Source of the DNA: Caulobacter sp. NIBR2454
GTDB taxonomy: Bacteria; Pseudomonadota; Alphaproteobacteria; Caulobacterales; Caulobacteraceae
Assembly (NCBI RefSeq): GCF_027474405.1
Contig: NZ_CP114871.1
Coordinates: 2,861,001-2,925,000, forward strand
DNA length: 64,000 bases
Reading direction: 5' to 3'
The notes under the pieces are model-generated. The model ran no database searches. It was not told the DNA's origin and worked only from the letters and a program-made list of their open reading frames with translations. Numbering within the stretch: the first letter of the stretch is position 1; each line of letters starts with the position of its first letter. Made by a program: the position numbers and the translations under genes. Below, in pieces: positions 16,128 through 24,763 of the stretch.

Positions 16128-17506
16128 GCCGGCAGGCGCGACCCGATGAAGTCGGGCGCGTTGAGCGCTGCCGGATGCCCTCGGTTGCACAGGACCACCG
16201 TCACGTAGTCGCGATAGACGGCGAAGTCGCCATTGACCCCCGGCGCGCTGCCGCCATGCCCATAATAGGTCGCGCCGTTGCGGCTCCGGATCGCCAGACC
16301 CAACCCCCAATGGGACGATCCGGCGACGACCTTGGGCGTGGTCATGACCGCCAGGGTCGCCGGCCGGACCAGCCGTCCCGCGCGCAGGCTGACGGCGAAG
16401 GCGTGCAGATCCTCGACCGTCGAATAGCCCCCGCCCGCCGGCAGTCCCTCATACGGCGCCAGGGCTTTCAGGCCCGTCGCCCGGGCTCCAGTGTACGGCC
16501 TCGCCGTCGGGCGGGATGAGGCGAACCCCTGCGAGGTCGCGGCCATGCCCGCCGGCGTGAAGATCGCCTCCTGGAACACAGTCTCATAGGGCTTGCCGGT
16601 CACGCGCTCGATGATCGCGCCCAGCAGAACGAAGCCATAATTGCTGTAGCCCCACCGCGCCCCGGGCTCGAAGATCGGTTCGCGCGCGCCATAGAACCGC
16701 ACCAGGTCCTCCGGCGATTTCAGCCTATCGATATTGGCGTCGTACTGCGGGCCGAAGATGTCGCCCGTGCCGCCGGTATGGGTCAGCAGGTGCTCCACCG
16801 TCACCCGCTCGGCCAGACTGCGGTTGGCGTAGTCCGGCAGATGGACGGCCAGGGTGTCGGACAGCTTCAGCCGCCCCGCCTCCACCAGCTGCATGGTCGC
16901 CACGGCGGTGAACATCTTGCCCATGGAGCCGATGCAGAATCGCGTGGAAGGCGCGACGGCCGCCCCCTGCGCTTCATCGGCCAGACCGTGGGCCGCGCGA
17001 AACAGAACACGCTCGCCGCGCGCTACAAGCGCCACGCCGTTGAACCGGCCGGCCCGTCCCTCGTCCCGCAGCTTGGCCTCGCAGACGGCCGCCGCCGCCC
17101 TCTCGTCCAGTCGCCCGATCGTCCCTTCGCCCGGCGCGCCGGCGAAGGCGATGTCCTCCAGCTTGTCTCCCCCTGTGGCGGTCAGCACGACCTTGGAGCG
17201 CCGATCCCAGGCGCGATCCTTCACGAAGACCGTGATCTCGTGGGGCCCCGTCACCTGCGAAGACAGCACCTCGAACCCGCCGGTCGTCTCGCGCACCGAA
17301 AGATCGTCGTCCACATAGGGCCCCACCGTGGGCGCCAGCGTCTCCACGAACCGCCTGTAGACGCCCAGGTCGGGGTCGTTGAACGCCGCCGACCAGCGAC
17401 CCAGCCACGACGAAAGCAAAGCGCCGTTCTCGGCCGCCCGTCCCGCGCCCGTCGCCAGCAAACTCGCGCCCGCGGCGCCCGAGATGAGAAGATCACGCCT
17501 GTTCAC
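16124..17506 (-). CDS. Exported serine hydrolase, class C beta-lactamase family
   Basis: 460 residues. A twin-arginine type signal (NRRDLLISGAAGASLLATGAG) implies periplasmic export by Tat. A domain of about 150 residues precedes the beta-lactamase-like domain, which has catalytic SMGK (Ser in CIGSMGKMFTAV), YSNYG as the Y-x-N motif and GHGGSAPGVNG as the third box. Such proteins are esterases, D-amino peptidases or transpeptidase relatives as often as beta-lactamases. GTG start with GGAG upstream. Divergent from a MarR regulator that may control it. Confidence 0.85.
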   Translation of the reverse strand: MNRRDLLISGAAGASLLATGAGRAAENGALLSSWLGRWSAAFNDPDLGVYRRFVETLAPTVGPYVDDDLSVRETTGGFEVLSSQVTGPHEITVFVKDRAWDRRSKVVLTATGGDKLEDIAFAGAPGEGTIGRLDERAAAAVCEAKLRDEGRAGRFNGVALVARGERVLFRAAHGLADEAQGAAVAPSTRFCIGSMGKMFTAVATMQLVEAGRLKLSDTLAVHLPDYANRSLAERVTVEHLLTHTGGTGDIFGPQYDANIDRLKSPEDLVRFYGAREPIFEPGARWGYSNYGFVLLGAIIERVTGKPYETVFQEAIFTPAGMAATSQGFASSRPTARPYTGARATGLKALAPYEGLPAGGGYSTVEDLHAFAVSLRAGRLVRPATLAVMTTPKVVAGSSHWGLGLAIRSRNGATYYGHGGSAPGVNGDFAVYRDYVTVVLCNRGHPAALNAPDFIGSRLPA

Positions 17507-17542
17507 GAAGAAGGCTCCACCCTAACCTTGTAGGCCACCCTT

Positions 17543-17554
17543 GTAACTAGTTAC
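17543..17554. promoter_or_regulatory. Palindromic operator candidate between hydrolase and MarR gene
   Basis: Perfect 12-base palindrome GTAACTAGTTAC, 11 bases before the MarR start and 36 bases before the divergent hydrolase start. CCTTGTA occurs twice nearby, once running into the palindrome. This is the form expected of a MarR operator acting on both genes; binding is inferred. Confidence 0.55.
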
Positions 17555-17565
17555 GACGGAAGTCA

Positions 17566-18069
17566 ATGACAGCCCGCTCCGACGATCCCAGCGGCTATAC
17601 GACCAAGGCTGGGGCCGCCGCGATCGGCGCGCGCCTGCGTCGCCTGTCGGAGCGTATCGACCGCGACGCCGCCCGCCTCTACGCCGAAAGCGGTGTGGCC
17701 TTCGAACAGCGCTGGTTCGGCGTGGTCAACCTGCTCAGCCTGTACGAGACCCTGACCGTGGGCGAGCTGGCCGCCGCGCTCGGGGTCAGCCACGCCACCG
17801 TCAGCCAGGTTCGCGCCGGCTTGGAGGGAGCGAACCTGATCGCCTGGGACGCGGACAAGGCCAACCCCCGCCAGCGCCGGCTGCGCCTCACGCCAGCCGG
17901 GCGCGATGCGGCCGCCCGCCTCGCGCCCCTTTGGGCCGCCCTGTCGGAGGCCGCCGTAGAACTGAACGACGAAGCCCAGGACGCCCTCGCCGCCCTGGAC
18001 CGCCTTGAGCAAGCCACCCTTCGCCTGTCACTCTACGACCGCGTCAAGGCCCGCTTGGCGCAGGGCTGA
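17566..18069 (+). CDS. MarR-like winged-helix regulator
   Basis: 167 residues. A helical N-terminus (GARLRRLSERIDRDAARLYAE) is followed by the helix-turn-helix TVGELAAALGVSHATVSQVRAGLEGANLI (about 64-92), an RQRRLRLTPAGRD wing and a helical dimerisation end. Its start lies in a 59-base region shared with the divergent Tat hydrolase and a perfect palindrome, so it probably represses itself and possibly the hydrolase. Confidence 0.82.
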   Translation: MTARSDDPSGYTTKAGAAAIGARLRRLSERIDRDAARLYAESGVAFEQRWFGVVNLLSLYETLTVGELAAALGVSHATVSQVRAGLEGANLIAWDADKANPRQRRLRLTPAGRDAAARLAPLWAALSEAAVELNDEAQDALAALDRLEQATLRLSLYDRVKARLAQG

Positions 18070-18106
18070 TTCAGCAGGCTGGCGCAAAACTCACCCATAT
18101 CGTTTG

Positions 18107-18124
18107 ACAGAAAGTTTTTTCTGT
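18107..18124 (+). promoter_or_regulatory. Inverted repeat before the DUF2975-XRE pair
   Basis: ACAGAAA-GTTT-TTTCTGT, a perfect 7+7 repeat overlapping TTGACA (18104-18109), a consensus -35 box. It is 26 bases before the DUF2975 gene, whose operon ends in an XRE regulator: a likely self-repression operator. It could also fold as a weak hairpin after the preceding MarR gene. Confidence 0.5.
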
Positions 18125-18150
18125 TGAATCCATGATGGCGGGAGGATCGC

Positions 18151-18744
18151 ATGACCACCGTCGTCCAGTTCAAGCCTGCGCCTGTCGCCCAGCCGACCGC
18201 CGCGCATCACCACCGGCTGCGCGTCGCCAGCCGCGCCCTGTCCTGGCTCTTCACCGGCCTGCTGATCCTGGTGGGCGCGCTCTCGGCCGTGCTCATCGCG
18301 GGCATTGTCGTCTATCCGGGCGACGACTATCGCATCGGCTCCAACGCCGTCTGGATCGGAACGGGGTCGGCCGACTCGGTGGCCTTCCACACCCTGTCCC
18401 TGCCGCACCGACTGGCCTATGCGGCCGTCGGCGTGGTGCGCATGGCGCCCAGCCTGATGATCTTCTGGCGGCTGCGCGAGCTTTTCGCCCTCTATGGCCA
18501 GGGCGAGGTCTTTGGCCGCCGCAACGGCTGGCTTATCGGCCAGGTGGGCGTGTGGCTCTGCGTCTACGCCATCAGCCCTTTCCTCTGTCATCTGTTCCTC
18601 AGCGCCACGGGCTGGGAGATCGATAAGAACTGGGCGCATCTTTCCAGCATCCAGGCCTTCATCCTCGGCCTGCTGGTCTTCGTCATCGCCCAGGTGATGC
18701 AGGTCGGTCGCGAGATCGAGGAAGATCGCGAGGCGTTCGTCTGA
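18151..18744 (+). CDS. DUF2975 membrane protein
   Basis: A 197-residue inner-membrane protein with four hydrophobic segments: LSWLFTGLLILVGALSAVLIAGIVV (about 30-54), a segment around RLAYAAVGVVRMAPSLMIFW, QVGVWLCVYAISPFLCHLFL and AFILGLLVFVIAQVM, ending in an acidic REIEEDREAFV tail. DUF2975 proteins are typically found next to a small YozG-type XRE regulator, as here. The last base of its stop is the first base of the regulator's ATG. Role unknown. Confidence 0.82.
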   Translation: MTTVVQFKPAPVAQPTAAHHHRLRVASRALSWLFTGLLILVGALSAVLIAGIVVYPGDDYRIGSNAVWIGTGSADSVAFHTLSLPHRLAYAAVGVVRMAPSLMIFWRLRELFALYGQGEVFGRRNGWLIGQVGVWLCVYAISPFLCHLFLSATGWEIDKNWAHLSSIQAFILGLLVFVIAQVMQVGREIEEDREAFV

Positions 18745-18980
18745 TGCCCATCGTTCTTCGCCTCGACGTGATGATGGCTCGGCGCAAGGTTCGCTCCAAC
18801 GCCCTGGCCCGCGCCATCGGCATCACCGAAGCCAACCTGTCCTTGCTCAAGTCGGGCAAGGTGAAGGGCCTGCGCTTTTCCACCCTGGACGCCATCTGCC
18901 GCTACCTAGACTGCCAGCCCGGCGACATCCTCGAATACGAGCCCGAGGGCGGCGAGGAAAAACTCAGACAGGCCGGCTGA
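18744..18980 (+). CDS. YozG-type XRE-family regulator
   Basis: A 78-residue stand-alone Cro/C1 helix-turn-helix: LARAIGITEANLSLLKSGKVKGLRFSTL and DAICRYLDCQPGDILEYEPE, the canonical YozG signature. It is translationally coupled to the DUF2975 gene. It likely represses the pair by binding the inverted repeat at 18107-18124 (inference). Confidence 0.87.
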   Translation: MPIVLRLDVMMARRKVRSNALARAIGITEANLSLLKSGKVKGLRFSTLDAICRYLDCQPGDILEYEPEGGEEKLRQAG

Positions 18981-19008
18981 CCGCCGCCCCTCAAACCGGA
19001 GACACCCA

Positions 19009-19860
19009 ATGCGCTTTTCTTCAACGCCCGTTCGGGCGATCGCCGCCGCATGCCTGCTGCTCAGCGCCGCTCCGGCCCTGGCCGAGCCGAGCTTCGTCGA
19101 GGTCGACGGCGGCAAACTAGCCTACGAGGCCTGCGGCTCAGGTCCCCGGACCATCGTCCTGATCCACGACGGCATCCTGCATTCGGCGGCCTATGAGGAC
19201 GTCCAACCCCTGCTGTGCGAGCGCTTCCGCGTGGTGCGCTACGACCGCCGCGGCTATGGCGCTTCGCCGCCCACCGAGGCCAAGACCTACAATCCCGCCA
19301 AGGACCTGGAGCAACTGCTCAAGGCGCTCAATATCGAACGCGCCACCCTGGTCGGCTCATCGGCGGGCGGCGGCGTCGCCGTGGACTTCGCTCTGGCTCA
19401 TCCCGAGGCGGTGGATCGCCTGGTCCTGGTCGGCCCCTGGGTCGCGGGCTTCAAGCCGTCCCTGGCCTTCATGACGCGAGGCCTGAAACTTCAGGCCCTT
19501 TTCAGGGCTGGCGACATCGAGGGCGCGGCCAGGGACCCCTACATCCTGACCAAGGACGCCGACGGCGCGCGCGAGCGCGTGGTCGCCTGGATCAAGGCCA
19601 ATCCCCACAACTTCGGCGCCGGAAACAAGGAGCGCTTCATGGTCGATGGCAAGGCGCGCCTGGGCGAGGTCAAGGCGCCCACCCTGATCCTGGTCGGCGA
19701 GGTCGACATCGAGAACGTCCATGAACAGGCCCTCGAGATCGAGGCCCTGCTTCCCGGAGCCCTACACGAAGTCGTCCCCGCCACGGGCCACTTCATGTAC
19801 GTCGAGCAACCAAAGGCCTTCGCCGACCGCGTCGCCGCCTTCGCGAGTTCTGAGCCGTGA
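19009..19860 (+). CDS. Secreted alpha/beta hydrolase
   Basis: 283 residues with a Sec signal ending ...SAAPALA before EPSF. Alpha/beta-hydrolase fold: oxyanion HDG in VLIHDGILHS, nucleophile elbow GSSAGGG (Ser about 119), acid Asp in LVGEVDIEN, and His in ATGHFMY. GGAG lies 8 bases before the ATG. Substrate unknown. Convergent with the pirin gene 3 bases away. Confidence 0.85.
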   Translation: MRFSSTPVRAIAAACLLLSAAPALAEPSFVEVDGGKLAYEACGSGPRTIVLIHDGILHSAAYEDVQPLLCERFRVVRYDRRGYGASPPTEAKTYNPAKDLEQLLKALNIERATLVGSSAGGGVAVDFALAHPEAVDRLVLVGPWVAGFKPSLAFMTRGLKLQALFRAGDIEGAARDPYILTKDADGARERVVAWIKANPHNFGAGNKERFMVDGKARLGEVKAPTLILVGEVDIENVHEQALEIEALLPGALHEVVPATGHFMYVEQPKAFADRVAAFASSEP

Positions 19861-19863
19861 GAC

Positions 19864-20697
19864 TCAGAACTTCCCTGCGTTGAAGTCCTCGACCGCCTGC
19901 ACGATCTCCTCGCGCGTGTTCATCACGAAGGGGCCGTGCCAGAAGACCGGCTCGCCGATGGGCTTGCCGGCGATCAGCAGCAGGCGCGCGTCGGTCTTGG
20001 CTTCGACCACCACGCGGCCGCCCGTGCCCAGGAACACGCCGGTCAGGGCGTCGACCTGGTCATGGGCCACGCGGACCGAGCCTTCATAGACCGCCAGCAT
20101 CGCCGCCCGTTCGTCGCCCACCGGCTCCTCGAACCGCGCGCCGGCCGGGATGGTGATGTCGAAATAGAGCGCGTCCACCGCCCCGCCGCCCACTGGCCCG
20201 ACCGAGCCCTCGCTGGTGGTCCCGGCGATGGCCTTCACCGTCACGCCGCCTTCGCGGGTCTCGACCGGCATCTGCTCGGCCTCGAATTCCTGATAGCCGG
20301 GGGCGCTCATCTTCAGCTCGGCGGGCAGGTTAACCCACAACTGGAAACCGCGCATGCGGCCGTCGGTCTGCAGCGGCATCTCCGAATGGACGATGCCCCG
20401 GCCAGCGCGCATCCACTGCACGCCGCCGGTGCCGATGATCCCCTCGCGGCCGGTGTTGTCCGCATGCTTCATGCGGCCCTCCAGCATGTAGGTCACCGTC
20501 TCGAACCCGCGGTGCGGGTGGTCGGGAAAGCCGCCCACATAGTCCGACGCCTGGGCGGTGTCGAAGCAGTCGAGCATCAGGAACGGGTCGAACATCTGCG
20601 CCTCCTGCGTGCCCAGCACGCGGGTCAGCCGCACGCCGTCGCCGTCCGAGGTCGGAACGCCTTTGACCAGCTTGATGACAGGACGAACGCTGCTCAT
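19864..20697 (-). CDS. Pirin family protein
   Basis: 277-residue bicupin. The N-terminal metal-site motif DHPHRGFETVTYMLEGRMKH (His/His/Glu) and WMRAGRGIVHSE are typical of pirins; the C-terminal cupin (about 175-277) ends GKPIGEPVFWHGPFVMNT. Some pirins, such as YhhW, have quercetinase activity and others are transcription cofactors, so the role here is open. About 400 bases lie upstream before ychF. Confidence 0.92.
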   Translation of the reverse strand: MSSVRPVIKLVKGVPTSDGDGVRLTRVLGTQEAQMFDPFLMLDCFDTAQASDYVGGFPDHPHRGFETVTYMLEGRMKHADNTGREGIIGTGGVQWMRAGRGIVHSEMPLQTDGRMRGFQLWVNLPAELKMSAPGYQEFEAEQMPVETREGGVTVKAIAGTTSEGSVGPVGGGAVDALYFDITIPAGARFEEPVGDERAAMLAVYEGSVRVAHDQVDALTGVFLGTGGRVVVEAKTDARLLLIAGKPIGEPVFWHGPFVMNTREEIVQAVEDFNAGKF

Positions 20698-21096
20698 GGG
20701 AGCCTCCTTGAAATCTGCGCGAATGATATCGGCACAGTTACAGATGAGTTCAAGGGGCTGCGCCCTTCGAGACGCGCTGTCGCGCTCCTCAGGATGGAGA
20801 CAGTGGAGACCGATACTCTCGCGACTCTCGGGCCCTTTGTGGAGACATCGGCGCCCCGCCTATCCACCCCCGCGCCGGCGGGCGCATGATCGTGGGATGA
20901 AACCGCGTCCAATCCCAGTCACCAGAGCCGTAGCCGTAATCTCCGCCCCTCGATTGGGACACCCTCGTCCTCGCCGCCCCCTCGCCTGTCCCCGCGCCGA
21001 ATCCACGAAACGGCCAGCGGAGACACCGGAGCCCGCCGTTTCGTCAAACGGCCCATCCGTGCTAGGTCGCGCGCCAACCAAATCTGCGAGTGCTCC
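20698..21096. other. 400-base region between pirin and ychF
   Basis: It holds the divergent promoter regions of the pirin gene and ychF and one dispersed half-repeat (20757-20797). A 31-codon ORF from 20794 has no ribosome site or family features and is not called. I see no RNA gene. The stretch from 20890 to 21060 shows no recognisable structure. Confidence 0.5.
20757..20797 (+). repeat. Half copy of the CTTCGAGACGCGC repeat
   Basis: Contains CTTCGAGACGCGCTGTCGCG then CTCCTCAGGATGG, matching the left arm of the element after prs (6471-6513) in its central part. No second arm follows, so it is a single-arm copy. Confidence 0.7.
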
Positions 21097-22197
21097 ATGG
21101 CCCTGAAAGTCGCCATCGTCGGTCTGCCCAACGTCGGCAAGTCGACCCTGTTCAACGCCCTGACCCAGACGGCGGCCGCCCAGGCGGCCAACTATCCGTT
21201 CTGCACCATCGAGCCGAACACCGGCGACGTGGCGGTCCCCGAGCCGCGCCTGGACGCCCTGGCCAAGATCGCCGGCTCCAAGGAGATCATCCCGGCCCGG
21301 ATCACCTTCGTCGACATCGCCGGCCTGGTGCGCGGCGCGTCCAAGGGTGAGGGCCTGGGCAACCAGTTCCTGGCCAACATCCGCGACTGTGACGCCGTCG
21401 CCTTCGTGGCTCGCTGCTTCGAGGACGACGACATCACCCACGTCGAGGGCCGCATCGATCCGCTCAGCGATCTCGAGATCATCGAGATGGAGCTGATGCT
21501 GGCCGATCTGGAGAGCCTGGAGAAGCGCCTGCCGGCCATCGAGAAGAAGGCCAAGTCGGGCGGTGACAAGGAAGCCGCCAACACCCTGCGCCTGATCAAC
21601 CTCGCTCTCGCCCAGCTGCGTGAAGGCCGCCCGGCCCGCGCCGCCAGCGTGGACAAGGAAGACGAAAAGGCCTGGCACATGCTGCAGCTGCTGACCTCGT
21701 TGCCGGCCCTCTATGTCTGCAACGTCGACGAAGCGTCCGCCGACAAGGGCAACAAGTTCTCCGACCTGGTGGCCGAACGCGCCGCCAAGGACAAGGCCAA
21801 GTCCGTGGTGATCTCCGCCCAGATCGAGAGCGAGATCGCCATGCTCGAAGCCGCCGAGCGTACCGAGTTCCTAGAAACCCTGGGCCTCGAAGAGCCCGGC
21901 CTGAACCGCCTGATCCGCGAGGCCTACAACCTGCTGGGCCTGCAGACCTACTTCACGGTCGGCCCCAAGGAAGCCCGCGCCTGGACGATCCACGTGGGCG
22001 ACACCGGTCCGCAGGCCGCCGGCGTCATCCACACCGATTTCGAGAAGGGCTACATCCGCGCCGAAACCATCGCCTTCGACGATTTCGTCAAGCTCGGCGG
22101 CGAGGCGGGGGCCAAGGAAGCCGGCAAGATGCGCTCCGAAGGCAAGGAATACGTCGTCAAGGACGGCGACGTGATGCACTTCCGCTTCAACGTCTAG
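21097..22197 (+). CDS. ychF: YchF-type Obg-family ATPase
   Basis: 366 residues, the universal length. P-loop GLPNVGKSTLFNALT (about 8-22), switch region FVDIAGLVRGASKGEGLGNQFL, and NVDE in place of NKxD, the change that gives YchF its ATP preference. The coiled coil and TGS domain end in GDVMHFRFNV. It is a ribosome-associated stress regulator. Two hydrolase genes and phoR follow on the same strand with gaps of 20, 4 and 3 bases. Confidence 0.97.
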   Translation: MALKVAIVGLPNVGKSTLFNALTQTAAAQAANYPFCTIEPNTGDVAVPEPRLDALAKIAGSKEIIPARITFVDIAGLVRGASKGEGLGNQFLANIRDCDAVAFVARCFEDDDITHVEGRIDPLSDLEIIEMELMLADLESLEKRLPAIEKKAKSGGDKEAANTLRLINLALAQLREGRPARAASVDKEDEKAWHMLQLLTSLPALYVCNVDEASADKGNKFSDLVAERAAKDKAKSVVISAQIESEIAMLEAAERTEFLETLGLEEPGLNRLIREAYNLLGLQTYFTVGPKEARAWTIHVGDTGPQAAGVIHTDFEKGYIRAETIAFDDFVKLGGEAGAKEAGKMRSEGKEYVVKDGDVMHFRFNV

Positions 22198-22217
22198 GAT
22201 ACCCCGCAGGAGGCCTC

Positions 22218-22895
22218 ATGGCCGAGACCATCACCCTCAAGAGCCCGCGCGACGGGTTCGAGTTCACCGCCCTTCACGCCTTGCCAAAAGGCGAGGCGAT
22301 AGGCGGGGTGGTGGTCCTGCAGGAGATCTTCGGTCTGGACGAATACATCCACGCTGACGTCGCCCGCTGGGCCGACGCCGGCTACGAGGTCATCGCCCCC
22401 GCCCTGTTCGACCGCTATGAGCCGGGCTTTGTCGCGGACCACGGCCCCGAAGGCTTCGCGCGCGGTCGCAACCACGCCCTGGCCCATCCGCTGGGCACGG
22501 CCCTGTCGGACATCCAGGCCTGCATCGACGAGATGCACCCGCGCGGTCCCGTCTTCGTGGTGGGCTACTGCTATGGCGGCTCCCTCGCCTGGCTGGCCGC
22601 AGGGCGCTGCAAGGGACTGTCCGCCGCCGCCAGCTATTACGGCAGCCTGGTCGGCGAGAACGCCGACATCGACCTGCGCTGTCCAGTGATCGTCCATCTC
22701 GGCCGTAAGGACGCGCATATTCCCGCCGACGGCGTCGCGGCCGCGATCCACGCCCACCACCCCGACGTGCCGGTTCACATCTATGAAGCCTCGGGCCACG
22801 GCTTCAACAACGACGGCCGCCCCGACTCCGACCCGCATGACGCGGCGGAGGCGCGTCGTCTGACCCGCGAACTCTTCGTCGCCAACGCGGACTGA
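22218..22895 (+). CDS. Dienelactone hydrolase family protein (first of tandem pair)
   Basis: 225 residues. Catalytic triad visible: nucleophile Cys in GYCYGGS, Asp in LGRKDAHIP and His in ASGHGFNND; EIFGLDEYI is the typical early segment. Family members open dienelactones or hydrolyse other esters. Same length as the next gene and clearly related, so a tandem duplication that has diverged. AGGAGG precedes the ATG. Substrate unknown. Confidence 0.87.
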   Translation: MAETITLKSPRDGFEFTALHALPKGEAIGGVVVLQEIFGLDEYIHADVARWADAGYEVIAPALFDRYEPGFVADHGPEGFARGRNHALAHPLGTALSDIQACIDEMHPRGPVFVVGYCYGGSLAWLAAGRCKGLSAAASYYGSLVGENADIDLRCPVIVHLGRKDAHIPADGVAAAIHAHHPDVPVHIYEASGHGFNNDGRPDSDPHDAAEARRLTRELFVANAD

Positions 22896-22899
22896 CTCG

Positions 22900-23577
22900 A
22901 TGGGCCAAGTCGTCACCCTGACCAACCTCGCCGACGGCCACGCGTTCGAGGCCTTCCACGTCGCGCCGACCGACGCCCGACGGGGCGGTCTGGTGATCCT
23001 GCACGCCATCTGGGGCGTAACGCCCCACCTGCGCGACCTGGCCGCCTCCTATGCCGACCAGGGCTATGAGGTGCTGGTCCCCAGCCTCCTCGACCGGTTC
23101 GAGCGGGGCTTCCCCGAAGTGGACATCGATCCCGCAGCCCGCCAGCGGAAGATGGACTTCGGCGTCCGCACCGACTGGAACGCCACGCTCGGCGACATCC
23201 AGGCGGCGATCGATTGGCTCAAGGCGCCCGTCTTCGTCATGGGTTTTTGCTGGGGCGGTACGGCCGCGTGGATGGCCGCCAGCCGCTGCACAGGGATCGC
23301 GGCGGTGTCGGCCTTCTACGGCCACCAGATCGCCGAACACCTGGACGAGACGCCCAGGGTTCCGCTCATCCTGCACCTGGGAAAGCGCGACGAACTGATC
23401 CCGCCGGCGATCAGCGACGCCATCATCGCCGCCTTCCCCGACCTTCCCGTCTATTTTTATGACGCTGGTCATGCGTTTGTCGCACCCGCCGAATACGTGG
23501 ACGACGCTGCAAAGCTCGCGCGCCTGCGCAGCCTGCAGCTCTTCCATCGCGCCGCCGGCGCTAAAGGCGAGGTCTGA
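22900..23577 (+). CDS. Dienelactone hydrolase family protein (second of tandem pair)
   Basis: 225 residues, 4 bases after its paralogue. Triad: Cys in GFCWGGT, Asp in LGKRDELIP and His in DAGHAFVAPAEY. AIWGVTPHLRDLAASYADQG replaces the paralogue's segment. Its TGA is in frame with, and 6 bases before, the phoR ATG, which fixes the phoR start. Substrate unknown; the link with phosphate signalling may be no more than shared transcription. Confidence 0.87.
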   Translation: MGQVVTLTNLADGHAFEAFHVAPTDARRGGLVILHAIWGVTPHLRDLAASYADQGYEVLVPSLLDRFERGFPEVDIDPAARQRKMDFGVRTDWNATLGDIQAAIDWLKAPVFVMGFCWGGTAAWMAASRCTGIAAVSAFYGHQIAEHLDETPRVPLILHLGKRDELIPPAISDAIIAAFPDLPVYFYDAGHAFVAPAEYVDDAAKLARLRSLQLFHRAAGAKGEV

Positions 23578-23580
23578 AGC

Positions 23581-24702
23581 ATGCCCCAGGCGCCCGACGC
23601 CGACGAAATCGTCGAACGCCTTCCTGATCCGGTGATGGTGATCGCCGCCGGCGACCTGACCGATCCCTCGGATCGCACGATCACCTTCGCCAACGCCGCG
23701 GCCCAGACCCTGCTGCGCATTCCGGCCGAAGGCGCGCCCCTGGTCTCGGTCCTGCGCCACCCCCGCCTGCTCGAAGCGGTGGACGAGGGGCTGGCCGATG
23801 GCGGAGCGGAAGCGGCCTATGAAACCTACGGCGCCCAGCCGCGCTGGTGGCGCGCCCTGCTGCGTCCCCTGCCCGACACGCCCGGCGGCCTGAAGCAGGT
23901 GCTGTTGATCCTGCGCGACGAGACCGACGCCCGCCGCAACGAGCGCATGCGCGCCGACTTCCTGGCGAACGCCAGCCACGAACTGCGCACGCCGCTCGCC
24001 TCGCTCACCGGCTTCGTCGAGACCCTGCAGGGCCACGCCAAGGACGATCCCGCCGCCCGCGACCGTTTCCTCGCCATCATGGCGGCCCAGGCCGGCCGCA
24101 TGGCCCGCCTGATCGACGACCTGCTCTCGCTCAGCCGCATCGAGCTCAACGAACACATCCCGCCGTCGGGCGAGGTCGATATCAACGCCGCCGTTCACGA
24201 CGTGATGAGCGCCAGCGGGCCCATCCACGCCCAGCGCGGCGTGAAGATCACGCCCAACCTGCCCTCGCCCCCCGCCATGGCCCTGGGCGACCGCGACCAG
24301 GTGGTGCAGGTGCTGCAGAACCTGATCGACAACGCGGCCAAATATTCGCCCACCGGCGGCGAGGTGCGGGTCGAAGTCCTGCTCGCCCCCGCTGGCGCGG
24401 CGGCCGTCCCGTCACGCGCCGGCGCGGCGCGCCTGTCCCTGCTGACTCCCGACACGCCCGTGGGCCACTATGTGATCATCCGGGTTTCCGACGACGGCCC
24501 TGGCATCGCTCGCCAGAACCTGCCCCGCCTGTCGGAGCGCTTCTATCGCGTCGAGGGCCAGAAGAGCGGCGAGCGGCTCGGCACCGGCCTGGGCCTCGCC
24601 ATCGTCAAACACATCGTCAACCGTCACCGCGGGGGTCTGGTGGTGGAAAGCGCCGAAGGCCAGGGCACGACATTCACAGCCTATTTTCCTGTCACACACT
24701 AG
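23581..24702 (+). CDS. phoR: Phosphate-regulon sensor kinase PhoR, apparently soluble
   Basis: 373 residues. A PAS-like N-terminal domain (PDPVMVIA...ITFANAAAQTLL) is followed by HisKA with His133 in ASHELRTPL, N box NLIDNAAKYSP, DDGPGI and GTGLGLAIVKHIV. Next to phoU and phoB and ending in the HRGG-VESAEGQGTTF style of PhoR. No hydrophobic segment long enough to span a membrane exists, and the preceding in-frame stop excludes an upstream start. Most PhoR proteins have one or two N-terminal spans. Confidence 0.9.
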   Translation: MPQAPDADEIVERLPDPVMVIAAGDLTDPSDRTITFANAAAQTLLRIPAEGAPLVSVLRHPRLLEAVDEGLADGGAEAAYETYGAQPRWWRALLRPLPDTPGGLKQVLLILRDETDARRNERMRADFLANASHELRTPLASLTGFVETLQGHAKDDPAARDRFLAIMAAQAGRMARLIDDLLSLSRIELNEHIPPSGEVDINAAVHDVMSASGPIHAQRGVKITPNLPSPPAMALGDRDQVVQVLQNLIDNAAKYSPTGGEVRVEVLLAPAGAAAVPSRAGAARLSLLTPDTPVGHYVIIRVSDDGPGIARQNLPRLSERFYRVEGQKSGERLGTGLGLAIVKHIVNRHRGGLVVESAEGQGTTFTAYFPVTH

Positions 24703-24708
24703 CGCTAC

Positions 24709-24727
24709 CTGTCGCAAAACTGTCATG
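24709..24727 (+). promoter_or_regulatory. PHO box before phoU-phoB
   Basis: CTGTCGC-AAAA-CTGTCAT, two CTGTC repeats exactly 11 bases apart, close to the PhoB consensus CTGTCAT-N4-CTGTCAT. A further CTGTCAC lies at 24689 inside the end of phoR. Located 37 bases before the phoU start, it suggests phoU-phoB is activated by PhoB itself. Confidence 0.75.
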
Positions 24728-24763
24728 TGCGCCGGCTATTAAGAGCCCAGTACGGAGACAGCT

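Noticed and set aside
20794..20889. 31-codon ORF METVET...
   Set aside because: Begins inside a dispersed repeat, has no ribosome site and no hydrophobic or family pattern.
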